A stretch of 64,000 nt of DNA from Lentisalinibacter salinarum (GTDB taxonomy: Bacteria; Pseudomonadota; Gammaproteobacteria; Steroidobacterales; Woeseiaceae), in NCBI RefSeq assembly GCF_040706555.1, contig NZ_JAPDRH010000001.1:558001-622000 (forward strand), read 5' to 3'. The notes beneath the pieces are model-generated. The model saw only the letters and a list, made by a program, of their open reading frames with translations, had not been told where the DNA came from and did not search any database. This document shows, piece after piece, positions 8,295 through 16,770 of the stretch. Both the position numbers and the translations under genes were made by a program. Position 1 is the stretch's first letter. Each line of letters starts with the position of its first letter.

Positions 8295-8921
8295 TCAGCC
8301 GACGTCCGGATTGAGCGTGTAGGTGCCCACCAGCCGGGACTCGGCGAGGATGTGCCCTTCCAGCGCCGCGATGACGTCCTGGCCGGTGAATTTCCCCTCG
8401 ACCGGCACCCGCTCGAGGTCCGTCGCGTAGAGCACGAAGTGGTAATGATGGAGCAGCTCGTCGTTCCACGGCGGGCAGGGGCCGTCGTAGCCGAAGTATT
8501 CGCCCGCCATGTCCGGATTGCCGGCCATGAAGCTCGTGTAGTCGTTCAGTCCCTGTCGCGCACCATCCGGGCCGGACGGGTCCTTCTTGCCTTTCGGCGT
8601 GACGCCGTCGGAGCAGGAGCCCGCGGGTATGCCGGCGATGCCCGGCGGGATGTCCACCATCACCCAGTGATAGAAATCCACCCGTGGCAGGTCGGCAGGG
8701 ATGGTGCGACCTTCCTGGTTCACGTCGTCGGCCTTGCTCGGCACGTCCACGTCGACGCAGAGCAGCACCAGCGAGCGGGTTCCCTCCGGCAGGTTCGCCC
8801 AGGTGAAGTCCGGGTTGCGGTTCGCGCCCAGGGTCATGTGACCCTCGTCCGCCGGGTTGCCGAAGCAGAACTCGTCGGGGATGCGTTCGCCGTCTCGGAA
8901 AGCCGTCGTCGTCAGGTTCAT
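8295..8921 (-). CDS. YbhB/YbcL-type phosphatidylethanolamine-binding (PEBP) family protein
   Basis: 208 residues. The PEBP ligand-pocket signatures are present: LVLLCVDVDVPSK (an analogue of the 'DPDAP' motif), HWVMVDIP, GYDGPCPPWNDE and HHYHFVLYATD. Bacterial members are cytoplasmic or periplasmic and of uncertain function; no signal peptide is visible here. Its ATG overlaps the stop of the upstream HhH-domain gene as ATGA, so the pair is probably translated together. Confidence 0.9.
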   Translation of the reverse strand: MNLTTTAFRDGERIPDEFCFGNPADEGHMTLGANRNPDFTWANLPEGTRSLVLLCVDVDVPSKADDVNQEGRTIPADLPRVDFYHWVMVDIPPGIAGIPAGSCSDGVTPKGKKDPSGPDGARQGLNDYTSFMAGNPDMAGEYFGYDGPCPPWNDELLHHYHFVLYATDLERVPVEGKFTGQDVIAALEGHILAESRLVGTYTLNPDVG

Positions 8922-9862
8922 GTTTCCGTCCTCCCTGTCCAGGATGTTTCACCGGCCCCGGGCCGGTACTCTGAAATCAGTGTGCGGGCCTGCTCCACCC
9001 AGTGGTCGCGCTCGATGCGGTCCGGGAAGTCCTCCAGGGCCGCCTGCACCCGCTCGACGTCGTCCGGGCCGAACTCCGCGATCTGCTGCAGCCGATGGAT
9101 GCCGAGATCGTTCAGCAGGCGCTCGAGGACCGGGCCGATGCCGCGGATGCGCTTTAGGTCGTCCCTGGGCCGAGGGACCGGCATCGTTCGGTCGCCCCCG
9201 TCGCCCCCGGCATGGCCGTGGCCGCCATTGCCGCCGCCGTCGGCATCGAGCGGCGGATCGGTGAGCGGCAGGATGCGCGTGCGCAGTGTATCCTCCAGCT
9301 CCCGCGCCCGCGCCCGCTCCATATCCAGCGCCCGGTGGGCGGCGGTGGCCTCCGCCGCCTTCTCGCGGAAGCGATAGACGAGGGGCGGCAGGCGCTCCTG
9401 CCAGCTCTCCAGCTCCCGGCTCAGCGTGAATATCTTCTCGTCCTTCGCCCGGGAGGCCGCCATGAGCTCCCGGCTGCGTGTGAGCAGACGCTGCAGCTGG
9501 GCATGCAGCTCGTCGCGCTTGCGATTGGTCGCCGCCAGCGCCACGCGGCAGTCGGTGAGCGCGCTCGACGCCTCGTCTGCCGTGGCCGCCACGCCGGCCA
9601 GTTCCCGCGTGGTCCGTGCGTGGCGCTGGCGCGCCTCCCGCTCGGCCCGGCGCGCGGCGTCGAGCCGCCCTGCCAGACTGCGTATCTGCTTGCGCAGCCG
9701 CTCCTTGGCCAGTTCCTCCAGCTGCAGCTTTTCCTGCCAGGTGGCAGCCGTCGTCAGTCGCTGGCGACGATGCCGCTCGGCATGCAGGTACCACCCGAGC
9801 AATCCGCCGGCCAGCGCCGAGAGCAGTGCCAGGCCGATGATCATGATGGGCGGACCGGGCAT
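8918..9862 (-). CDS. Membrane-anchored coiled-coil protein with C-terminal helix-hairpin-helix domain
   Basis: 314 residues in three parts: a single N-terminal membrane anchor (about 5-26), a long charged coiled coil (about 40-200, rich in Arg/Glu/Ala), a Gly/His linker (GGGNGGHGHAGGDGG), and a compact helix-hairpin-helix module (LKRIRGIGPVLERLLNDLG ... FGPDDVERV). Such HhH modules contact DNA non-specifically or act as structural units in membrane proteins of this type. The role is unknown. It is co-translated with the downstream PEBP gene through an ATGA overlap, and rocD ends 19 bases upstream. Confidence 0.7.
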   Translation of the reverse strand: MPGPPIMIIGLALLSALAGGLLGWYLHAERHRRQRLTTAATWQEKLQLEELAKERLRKQIRSLAGRLDAARRAEREARQRHARTTRELAGVAATADEASSALTDCRVALAATNRKRDELHAQLQRLLTRSRELMAASRAKDEKIFTLSRELESWQERLPPLVYRFREKAAEATAAHRALDMERARARELEDTLRTRILPLTDPPLDADGGGNGGHGHAGGDGGDRTMPVPRPRDDLKRIRGIGPVLERLLNDLGIHRLQQIAEFGPDDVERVQAALEDFPDRIERDHWVEQARTLISEYRPGAGETSWTGRTET

Positions 9863-9880
9863 GCTCCTGCTGCGCGCGCC

Positions 9881-11101
9881 TCACGACGCCTTGCGCAGTT
9901 GCTCCATGTCGGTCAGTACCTCTTCGATGCGCGCCAGCGCCCACTGCAGCTGCTCCCGGGTGATGGACAGCGGCGGTGCCAGCCGCACCACGGTCTCGTG
10001 AGTCTCCTTGCTGAGTACGCCTTTCTGCATCAGGCGTTCCACGACGTCGCGGGCGCTGCCCTTGTCCGGATCGATCTCGAGCCCCACGAACAGACCGCGG
10101 CCGCGCACGTCGCGCACCAGCGGGCTGTCGATACGCCGGAGTTCCTCCAGCAGGAAGGCGCCCATCGCCGCGCTGCGCGCCGCCAGGTCTTCCTCGACGA
10201 TGATGTTCAACGCTTCCAGCGCGACGGCGGCGGCCAGCGGGTTACCGCCGAAGGTACTGCCGTGGTCGCCGGGCCGGAACACGTCCATGACGTCACGGCG
10301 GGCCAGGAACATCGACACCGGCAGGATGCCGCCACCCAGGGCCTTGCCGAGTATCAGTCCGTCCGGCACCACGTCATCGTACTCCGAGGCGAGGAAGCGG
10401 CCGGTGCGCCCGAGGCCGGTCTGGATCTCGTCGCAGATCAGCAGCACGTTGTGGCGCCGGCAGATCTCCCGGCACTCGGCCAGGTAGCCGGGCGGCGGTA
10501 TCACGATGCCGCCTTCGCCCTGCATGGGTTCCACCAGGAAGGCAGCGGTGTTCGGCGTGATGGAGGCCTCCAGCGCTTCCGCGTCGCCGAAATCGACCAG
10601 CCGGAAGCCGGGCGGGAACGGGCCGAAGCCTTCCCGGTACGCTTCCTCGCTGGACATGCCGACGATGGTGATGGTGCGCCCGTGGAAGTTATTGCGGCAG
10701 GCGATGATCTCCGCCTTGTCGCGCTCCACCCCCTTGACCGTATAGGCCCACTTGCGGGCCGCCTTCAGCGCGGTTTCCACCGCCTCGGCGCCGGTGTTCA
10801 TCGGCAGCGCCCTGTCCTGGCCGGTCAGTTCGCAGATGCGTTTCAGGAACGGCCCGAGCTTGTCGGTGTGGAAGGCGCGGGAGACGATGCTGAGTTCGCT
10901 CGCCTGGCGTGTCAGCGCCTGGATCAGGCGGGGATGCGCGTGCCCGTGACTGACCGCGGAGTACGCGCTCATCATGTCGAGATAACGGCGGCCCTCGTCG
11001 TCCCAGACGTAGACGCCCTCGCCGCGGCTCAGCACCACGGGCAGGGGGTGATAGTTCTGCGCGCAGTAGGTGTTTTCGAGTTCGATGCGCTTGTTGGACA
11101 C
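9881..11101 (-). CDS. rocD: Ornithine aminotransferase (ornithine--oxo-acid transaminase)
   Basis: 406 residues, the standard length for class-III PLP aminotransferases of the OAT type. Visible signatures are MNTGAEAVETALKAARKW for PLP phosphate binding, NNFHGRTI, LICDEIQTGLGRTG, and GKALGGG, whose lysine forms the PLP Schiff base. STFGGNPLA follows. It transfers the delta-amino group of ornithine to 2-oxoglutarate, feeding glutamate-semialdehyde/P5C and thus linking arginine breakdown to proline; proC lies 5 kb away. The promoter region is shared with the divergent antiporter gene and contains a 22-base inverted repeat. Confidence 0.93.
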   Translation of the reverse strand: MSNKRIELENTYCAQNYHPLPVVLSRGEGVYVWDDEGRRYLDMMSAYSAVSHGHAHPRLIQALTRQASELSIVSRAFHTDKLGPFLKRICELTGQDRALPMNTGAEAVETALKAARKWAYTVKGVERDKAEIIACRNNFHGRTITIVGMSSEEAYREGFGPFPPGFRLVDFGDAEALEASITPNTAAFLVEPMQGEGGIVIPPPGYLAECREICRRHNVLLICDEIQTGLGRTGRFLASEYDDVVPDGLILGKALGGGILPVSMFLARRDVMDVFRPGDHGSTFGGNPLAAAVALEALNIIVEEDLAARSAAMGAFLLEELRRIDSPLVRDVRGRGLFVGLEIDPDKGSARDVVERLMQKGVLSKETHETVVRLAPPLSITREQLQWALARIEEVLTDMEQLRKAS

Positions 11102-11151
11102 TGTGCGACTCCGTTCCGCGACGGCGTCTTGCGCCTGCCGCGGATATTCGT

Positions 11152-11173
11152 CCGTAAATTACTAATTTTACGG
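11152..11173. promoter_or_regulatory. Inverted repeat CCGTAAA-N8-TTTACGG, candidate operator
   Basis: Seven-base arms at 11152-11158 and 11167-11173 around an AT-rich core, in the 197-base divergent gap between rocD and the antiporter gene. It is 51-72 bases upstream of the rocD start, a position suited to transcription control. It does not resemble an ARG box, and the cognate regulator is unknown. Confidence 0.4.
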
Positions 11174-11298
11174 TATTTAGGGCATCGACGGCCAGAAAAC
11201 CGGCGCTGCCCGGGGCCGGTGCGCCGAGGCGTACCCGCTGTTGCGGGTCGCAGGCGCGACCGTTACCGTACGCCGCTGTTTCCTCGCGAGCATCCCCG

Positions 11299-13140
11299 AT
11301 GCATGAAGATCAGATCGTCCTCGTCATCGTCGGCGTCGTCGCGCTGGGCGTGGCAGCACAGTGGGTGGCATGGCGCCTGCGCCTGCCGGCGATCGTGCTG
11401 CTGGCCGGTTCCGGACTGATCGTCGGCCCCGGTCTCGGCTGGATCAATCCCAGCGCGGAACTCGGCGATCTGCTGCGCCCCGTCATCAGCCTGTGCGTTG
11501 CCATCATCCTGTTCGAGGGGGGGCTCAGCCTCAGGCTCGCCGAACTGAAGGAGGCGGCCCGGGGCGTCCAGCGGCTGGTCTATCTGGGGGCGCCGTTCGG
11601 CTGGGCGGCCGCCACCCTGTGCGCCCACTACATCGGCGGCCTGGACTGGGCCGTGTCGCTGGTGTTCGGCGCCATCATGGTGGTGACCGGTCCGACGGTG
11701 ATCATGCCGCTGCTGCGCCAGAGCGCGCTGAACCGCCGCACCGCTTCCTATCTGAAGTGGGAAGGGATCGTCAACGATCCCATCGGGGCGTTGCTGGCGG
11801 TGCTGGTGTTCCAGTTCTTCGTCTTCAGCGGCGAGGGCTCGGGGCTGGCGGAGGTCATGCAGGGCGTCGGCCTCGCCATCACCTCCGGGCTGGTGTTCGG
11901 CGGCCTCGGCGGCTGGCTCACGGGGCGTGCGTTCCGCGCCGGGATGGTGCCGGAATATCTGAAGAGTCCGGTGATGCTCGGCCTCGTACTCGTCGTCTAC
12001 GAGGCCTCCAATCTGATGCAGCACGAGGCCGGGCTGCTGGCCGTGACCATCATGGGTATCGTCGTCGCCAACATGAACCTGCCGGGCATCGGCGACATGA
12101 AGCGCTTCAAGGAGTACATCACCATCATGCTCGTGTCGGTGGTGTTCGTGCTGCTCACCGCCGATTTGAATGTCGAGTCCCTGACCTCGATAGGCTGGCG
12201 CGGCGCCGCATTGATCGCGGCGATCATGGTGGTCGCCAGACCCGCGGCCATCATGCTGGCGACGATCGGCGCGAAGATGGAATTCCGCGAGCGTCTGCTG
12301 CTCTCCTGGATCGCGCCGCGCGGTATCGTCGCCGCTGCCACCGCCGGTGTCATGGGGCCGCGGCTGGTGGACGCCGGTTACGACGCCGACGTCCTGCTGC
12401 CGCTGGTGTTCGCCGTGATATTCGCCACCGTCTTCGCTCACGGCCTGTCGCTGAACTGGCTGGCGGGACGTCTCGGGCTGTCGTCGCGCCACCGCGACAG
12501 CGTCGTGATCGTCGGCGCCTCGCCCTGGACCATCGAACTGGCACGCACGCTGCAGGGACTGAAGGTGAACGTACTGGTGGCGGATTCCTCCTGGCACAAC
12601 TTGCGCGCAGCCCGGCTGGCCGGCGTGCCCGTCTTCTACGGCGACATCCTCTCGGAGTTCGCCGAGGAGTCGGTGGAACTCGCGCACGTGCGCACGGTAC
12701 TGGCGGCCACCAGCAACGACGCCTACAACGCGCTCGTCTGCACGCAGATCGCGCCGGAGGTGGGCCAGCGCCACGTCTTCCAGCTGCCCATGGGCACGGA
12801 GACCGAGGACGATCCCAAGGCGATCGCGCGGCCGCGCCGGGGCAACGTGGCGTTCGGCAAGGATGCGGTGTTCGAGCGGCTGTGGCGGTTGTACGTGCGG
12901 GGCTGGGGCTTTTACAAGACGAAGCTGTCGGAAAACTACAGCTACAGCGATTTCCTGAGCGAGCGGCCCGAGGACGCGATGCAGGTCATCCTGCTGGATT
13001 CGGACGGCGACGTGGACCTGTTCTCGGTCCAGCACGAGCTGGAACCCAAGCCCGGCGATACCATCGTCTACTTCGCGCCGGGCAAACCGAAGAAGGCTGC
13101 TGCCGAGGGGGGCGCGGATGCGCAAGCTGCCCCGGCGTGA
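11299..13140 (+). CDS. CPA1-type Na+(K+)/H+ antiporter with C-terminal NAD-binding (RCK) domain
   Basis: 613 residues. The first ~395 contain about 12 membrane segments with Na+/H+-exchanger features: GLIVGPGLG, ILFEGGLSL, VTGPTVIMPLL, the acidic NDPIGALLAVL in the predicted ion-binding helix, and APRGIVAAAT. From about 400 an RCK/TrkA-N-like domain starts (VVIVGASPWTIELARTL ... VFYGDILSE) and probably senses nucleotide. It would exchange cytoplasmic Na+ or K+ for H+ for pH and osmotic control. Its 3' end overlaps the next gene by 23 bases, suggesting an operon with the hydrolase and TerB-like genes. Confidence 0.9.
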   Translation: MHEDQIVLVIVGVVALGVAAQWVAWRLRLPAIVLLAGSGLIVGPGLGWINPSAELGDLLRPVISLCVAIILFEGGLSLRLAELKEAARGVQRLVYLGAPFGWAAATLCAHYIGGLDWAVSLVFGAIMVVTGPTVIMPLLRQSALNRRTASYLKWEGIVNDPIGALLAVLVFQFFVFSGEGSGLAEVMQGVGLAITSGLVFGGLGGWLTGRAFRAGMVPEYLKSPVMLGLVLVVYEASNLMQHEAGLLAVTIMGIVVANMNLPGIGDMKRFKEYITIMLVSVVFVLLTADLNVESLTSIGWRGAALIAAIMVVARPAAIMLATIGAKMEFRERLLLSWIAPRGIVAAATAGVMGPRLVDAGYDADVLLPLVFAVIFATVFAHGLSLNWLAGRLGLSSRHRDSVVIVGASPWTIELARTLQGLKVNVLVADSSWHNLRAARLAGVPVFYGDILSEFAEESVELAHVRTVLAATSNDAYNALVCTQIAPEVGQRHVFQLPMGTETEDDPKAIARPRRGNVAFGKDAVFERLWRLYVRGWGFYKTKLSENYSYSDFLSERPEDAMQVILLDSDGDVDLFSVQHELEPKPGDTIVYFAPGKPKKAAAEGGADAQAAPA

Positions 13141-13765
13141 AGAGGTAAATATCCCGGGTCCCGCCGGCGAGCTGGAGGCGTTGCTCGAGCTGCCGCCAGC
13201 GGGCGAGCCCGCCGGTTACGGTGTCGCCTGCCATCCCCACCCGCAGCATCGCGGCAGCATGGAGAACAAGGTCGTGCACACGCTGTGCCGCGTGTTCAAC
13301 GAACGGGGCCTCGCGGCGATCCGATTCAACTTCCGCGGCGTCGGTGCCAGCGAGGGCAGCTACGACGAGGGCGTCGGCGAGGTGGACGACGCCCTGGCGG
13401 TGTGGGACTGGGCCGCGCGGCGTTTCGGCGGCGAGGCCTGGCTCGCGGGGTTCTCGTTCGGCGCGGCGGTGGCGCTGCATGCCGCCGCCCGGCGGACGCC
13501 GGCGCGGCTGATCACCGTGGCGCCGCCCGTCGGCCGGCTGCCGGTTGCCACGGAGCGTCAGCCCGAGTGTCCGTGGATCATCGTCCAGGGCGAGGAAGAC
13601 GAACTCGTGGACGCCGATGGCGTCGTGGAATGGGTCAACGAGCTGGCACCGGGTCCGGAACTCCTGCTGCTGCCGGAGGTCGACCATTTTTTCCACGGTA
13701 AACTCACGTTGCTGCGCGAGCGGCTCGGCGAGCTGCTCGACGGCGAGGGGAAGGACGCGGACTGA
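13118..13765 (+). CDS. Alpha/beta hydrolase, YdeN/UPF0227-like dienelactone-type
   Basis: 215 residues with the alpha/beta hydrolase core. An HPHPQHRGSMENKVV segment supplies the oxyanion region, FNFRGVGASEG is the conserved strand-turn, and GFSFGAAVA is the nucleophile elbow with catalytic Ser. IVQGEEDELVD supplies the acid and EVDHFFHGK the catalytic His. The triad is therefore complete. The substrate is unknown; homologues are annotated only as hydrolases. It overlaps the antiporter gene by 23 bases and is followed two bases later by the TerB-like gene. Confidence 0.88.
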   Translation: MRKLPRREEVNIPGPAGELEALLELPPAGEPAGYGVACHPHPQHRGSMENKVVHTLCRVFNERGLAAIRFNFRGVGASEGSYDEGVGEVDDALAVWDWAARRFGGEAWLAGFSFGAAVALHAAARRTPARLITVAPPVGRLPVATERQPECPWIIVQGEEDELVDADGVVEWVNELAPGPELLLLPEVDHFFHGKLTLLRERLGELLDGEGKDAD

Positions 13766-13767
13766 TC

Positions 13768-14232
13768 ATGCTCGATGCGCTGGCGCGAAAGCTCGAATCA
13801 TTGCTGGACGGTTCGGAGGAGGGCGCCTCGGCGCAGGACGAGGAGCACGCCATACGCCTCGCCGCCGCGGCGCTGCTGGTCGAGGTGGCCCGCGCCGATT
13901 TCGACTTCGACGCGGAGGAGGCGCTGGCCCTCGAGGAGCTGCTGCGCCGACATTACGAGCTGACCGAAGAGGAAGCCGCTCTGCTGCGCGAGGAGGCCAG
14001 CGAGCGGGTGGAGCATTCGGTGTCGTTGTTCGAGTTCACCCGTACGCTGCACGAGCGGCTCGACGAGAAGCAGAAGTCGGAGCTGATGGGCCGACTGTGG
14101 GCCGTTGCTTTCGCCGACGGGCGGCTCGACAAGTACGAGGACGCCATGGTGCACAAGATCGGCGAGCTGCTCTACGTCCCGCGTTCCGAGGTGATGCGGC
14201 GCAAGTTGCTGGCCCGACCCGACGAGTCATAA
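13768..14232 (+). CDS. TerB-like (tellurite-resistance TerB family) cytoplasmic protein
   Basis: 154 residues, all helical, with the TerB pattern. HAIRLAAAALLVEVARADFDFDAEEALALEEL contains paired acidic residues that bind metal in the family, and MGRLWAVAFADGRLDKYEDAMVHKIGELL repeats that element. TerB-like proteins are cytoplasmic and their function outside tellurite/phage-resistance operons is unclear; no other ter genes are nearby. It begins two bases after the hydrolase stop and ends at a strong terminator, so it is the last gene of the antiporter operon. Confidence 0.82.
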   Translation: MLDALARKLESLLDGSEEGASAQDEEHAIRLAAAALLVEVARADFDFDAEEALALEELLRRHYELTEEEAALLREEASERVEHSVSLFEFTRTLHERLDEKQKSELMGRLWAVAFADGRLDKYEDAMVHKIGELLYVPRSEVMRRKLLARPDES

Positions 14233-14260
14233 AAAAAGCCGGGCGGCTGCCCGGCTTTTC
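14231..14260. terminator. Bidirectional intrinsic terminator
   Basis: AAAAAAA, stem GCCGGGC (14238-14244), loop, GCCCGGC (14249-14255), then TTTT. It has a poly-T side on both strands. It lies between the converging TerB-like and HU-family genes and can end both transcripts. Confidence 0.85.
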
Positions 14261-14284
14261 CGATCCGTGTCACGGGTGCGTGAC

Positions 14285-14623
14285 TCAGACCATGTCTTTC
14301 AGGCCTTTCAGGGCCGTGACCTTCACCGTCTTGCTGGCCGGCTTGGCCTTGAACATCATCTCCTCGCCCGTAAACGGGTTGATGCCCTTGCGCGCCTTGA
14401 CGGCGGGCTTCTTCTTGACGGTCATCTTTGCCAGGCCGGGCAGCGTGAACGTCCCGGGGGCGCCGCGGCCGCCGAGGTTCTTCTTCATGAGGCCGGTCAG
14501 TGAGTCGAAGACCGCGGCGACGTCCTTGCGGGTGAGACCGGTGTCTTCCGCGATGTGCCTGTAGATCTCCGACTTGGTCGGTGCCTTCTTGGCCGTGGTA
14601 GCGGCCTTTTTCTTTGCTGCCAT
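14285..14623 (-). CDS. HU/IHF-family DNA-binding protein with Lys/Ala N-terminal extension
   Basis: 112 residues. The HU fold begins after a short histone-like extension (MAAKKKAATTAKKAPTKSEI): helices with DVAAVFDSLTGLMKKNL, then the beta-arm signature RKGINPFTGEEMMFKAKPA, with the proline that intercalates into bent DNA, and a final KVTALKGLKDMV. It compacts or bends DNA as a dimer. The Lys-rich tail is longer than in E. coli HU (about 90 residues) and resembles the extended HU-like proteins of several gammaproteobacteria. It stands alone, bounded downstream by the shared terminator. Confidence 0.93.
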   Translation of the reverse strand: MAAKKKAATTAKKAPTKSEIYRHIAEDTGLTRKDVAAVFDSLTGLMKKNLGGRGAPGTFTLPGLAKMTVKKKPAVKARKGINPFTGEEMMFKAKPASKTVKVTALKGLKDMV

Positions 14624-14751
14624 GTATCAACTCCTGGATGAAACGAAAAACCCGGGCAATTCCGGCTCGATAAAGCGCGGCAACTTACCACAACTCGCCC
14701 TGCCGCGACAGATGGTCAAGTGCATTTCGCAGGCTTTTTTTCGGGGTTTCG

Positions 14752-15228
14752 TCAATCGGTGAAGAACTGGCGGCGGAATTTCAGCATGGTCGGCTGAGTG
14801 GCGCCGGGCGGCGTTGCCTCAATGTTGAAGATCAGCGTCTCCCGATGCGCGACCGGCACCTCGCCGATGTAGTAGGTCGCCTCGCCGTCACGCACGCGGC
14901 GCATCGTGATGTTCTTGGTCTGCCCCGTGAGATTCGCCGCCGACACCTCGACGCCGCCCTCCACCGTGTTGCCGGTCTCCTTCTCGACGAAGCTCACGTT
15001 CAGCATCGCCCGGTTCCTGGAGCGGACGATGCCCGTGCTCTGCGCGACGGTCGGCGTGAGCTGATCGGTGGTCATCGCGTTGTAGTGCACGATGTAATCG
15101 CCTACCTCGGCGGACGTCTCGCTCGACGGCATCGCCTCGGGCACGTTGCGCTCCGGCTGCCCGCTGTCACCGCAGGCGGAGAACAGTACAGCCGCCAGCG
15201 CAAGCAGTATCGTATTCGTCGGCCTCAT
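14752..15228 (-). CDS. DUF4426 family lipoprotein
   Basis: 158 residues. The start has a lipoprotein signal ending LFSAC, with the acylated Cys followed by GDSG. The body matches DUF4426, a periplasmic beta-rich domain: VGDYIVHYNAMTTDQLTP, RNRAMLNVSFVEK and YYIGEVPVAHRETLIFNI. DUF4426 genes often sit beside yggT/proC, as here, but their role is unknown. An ATG at 15252 could add eight residues (MKRHGETA). Confidence 0.88.
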   Translation of the reverse strand: MRPTNTILLALAAVLFSACGDSGQPERNVPEAMPSSETSAEVGDYIVHYNAMTTDQLTPTVAQSTGIVRSRNRAMLNVSFVEKETGNTVEGGVEVSAANLTGQTKNITMRRVRDGEATYYIGEVPVAHRETLIFNIEATPPGATQPTMLKFRRQFFTD

Positions 15229-15346
15229 AGCGGTCTCTCCGTGCCTTTTCATCAGGGCCCTACTATAAACCATCCGCTTCCCCCGGCCCGAATGCGCGGT
15301 TGCGGTGACGTGGTGTCCGGCCATCCGGCGCTCCCGACCGCTGCCG

Positions 15347-15898
15347 TCAGTGCAGCACGCCGGGCAGGCCGCTGCCGACCGCGATGCTGGCGGCCTGCAG
15401 CAGGATGGCGACCAGCAACGGCGAGAGATCCAGCCCGCCGATCGTGGGGATGAGACGGCGGGCCGGGTCGAGAATCGGATTGACCAGCTGACTGAGCAGG
15501 CTGGTGACCGGGTTGTAGGTGCCCGGTGCGACCCAGCTCAATATGACGTAGACGATGATGGCGAAGAAGAAGAAACGCAGCGCGATCATGACCGTGCGCA
15601 GTATCGCGTAGTACAGCAGCCCGAAGCCGTGGGGGGTCATGTTGAGCGCGTACGCCATGGCGGCGACGAACACGAGCTCGAACAGCAGTATCACCACCAG
15701 CGTGGCCGTGTCGATCTTGCCCATGGGCGGCAGCACGCGCCGCAGCGGCACGATGAACGGCGAGGTGATGCGCACGATCGCCTGGGAGACGGGGTTGCGG
15801 AAGTCCGCCCGGAACAGCTGCATGAACAGCCGCAGCAGCAGCACGATCAGGAACAGGTCGGCCAGTGTCCGGAACAGGAAGATCAGCGCGTCGTCCAA
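15347..15898 (-). CDS. YggT family membrane protein
   Basis: 183 residues with two YggT repeats, each with the pattern membrane helix - NP(V/L)(S/L)xxxxxIxxPxxxPxRRxxP. The first copy is NPVSQAIVRITSPFIVPLRR and the second is NPILDPARRLIPTIG. There are four membrane segments. The family is linked to osmotic or salt stress and to envelope maintenance, without a defined activity. It lies 33 bases downstream of proC in the yggS-proC-yggT operon. Confidence 0.93.
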   Translation of the reverse strand: MDDALIFLFRTLADLFLIVLLLRLFMQLFRADFRNPVSQAIVRITSPFIVPLRRVLPPMGKIDTATLVVILLFELVFVAAMAYALNMTPHGFGLLYYAILRTVMIALRFFFFAIIVYVILSWVAPGTYNPVTSLLSQLVNPILDPARRLIPTIGGLDLSPLLVAILLQAASIAVGSGLPGVLH

Positions 15899-15931
15899 GC
15901 TCTCACTCCGTGCGGTCGGGTCCGGCGGGAC

Positions 15932-16759
15932 TCAGTCCGCTGCGGCATCGCCGGCGAGCTCGGCCGCCCGCCGCCGCGCGGCATGAATGGCGCGTCTAAA
16001 GATAGCACGAACGTCGACGTCCTCCAGGACGGCGAACGCGGCCGCCGTGGTGCCGCCCGGCGAGGTGACGCGTTCGCGCAGCACGGCCGGCTCGTCGGCC
16101 TCGCTCTCCGCCGTGGCGGCGGCGCCCTTCGCCGTCTGCACCGCCAGACGTCGCGCCTGCTCCGGCGTGAAGCCGAATTCGACGGCCGTGGCGATGAGCG
16201 CCTCCAGCAGGTAGAAGAAATAGGCCGGGCCGCTGCCGGAGATGGCCGTCGCGGCATCGATCATCGATTCCTCGTCCACCCAGAGCGTCGGCCCGGCGGC
16301 CGAGAGCACGTCGTCGGCGCGGTCCCGGCCGGGCAGCGCGCGCCGGTTCGCATACAGCACGGTCATGCCCTGGCCGACCAGCGCCGGCTGATTGGGCATG
16401 CAGCGCACCACGGCGAGTCCGCCGCCGAGCCAGGCGTCGATGTCGTCGCTGCGTATGCCCGCCGCGATCGAGACGACCAGGGCCGCGGAGGCCTGCACCG
16501 TCTCGGCCAGCGGCGGCAGCACGTCCGCCATCACCTGTGGCTTCACGGCCAGCACGAGCACGTCTGCGGCGGCGGCGACGTCCCGATTGTCCGCGCTCAC
16601 CCGCCCGCCGGGCAGCAGCGCCGCCAGCGCGTCGCGTCGCTCTTCGCTGGGGTCGGCGACGGCGATGCGCTCGGCGTCCACACCCTTCGCCAGCAGGCCG
16701 CGCATGATGGCGGTGGCCATGTTGCCGCCGCCGATGAAGCCGATGACCGGTTCGCTCAT
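15932..16759 (-). CDS. proC: Pyrroline-5-carboxylate reductase
   Basis: 275 residues. The N-terminal Rossmann fold opens with IGFIGGGNMATAIMRGLL for NAD(P)H and has LVLAVKPQVM. The C-terminal dimerisation helix carries the P5C-binding signature SGSGPAYFFYLLEAL and VTSPGGTTAAAF. It makes the last step of proline synthesis in the cytoplasm. The ATG 11 bases after the yggS stop is chosen; an upstream start at 16981 would overlap yggS and lacks homology. RocD at 9881 could supply the same intermediate from ornithine. Confidence 0.96.
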   Translation of the reverse strand: MSEPVIGFIGGGNMATAIMRGLLAKGVDAERIAVADPSEERRDALAALLPGGRVSADNRDVAAAADVLVLAVKPQVMADVLPPLAETVQASAALVVSIAAGIRSDDIDAWLGGGLAVVRCMPNQPALVGQGMTVLYANRRALPGRDRADDVLSAAGPTLWVDEESMIDAATAISGSGPAYFFYLLEALIATAVEFGFTPEQARRLAVQTAKGAAATAESEADEPAVLRERVTSPGGTTAAAFAVLEDVDVRAIFRRAIHAARRRAAELAGDAAAD

Positions 16760-16770
16760 ATGAGACCTCG

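Noticed and set aside
11152..11173. ArgR (ARG box) site for rocD
   Set aside because: The repeat lacks the TGAAT/ATTCA core of ARG boxes.
9212..11419. Long plus-strand frame across the HhH and rocD genes
   Set aside because: Shadow of two well-identified minus-strand genes; no start site or domain of its own.
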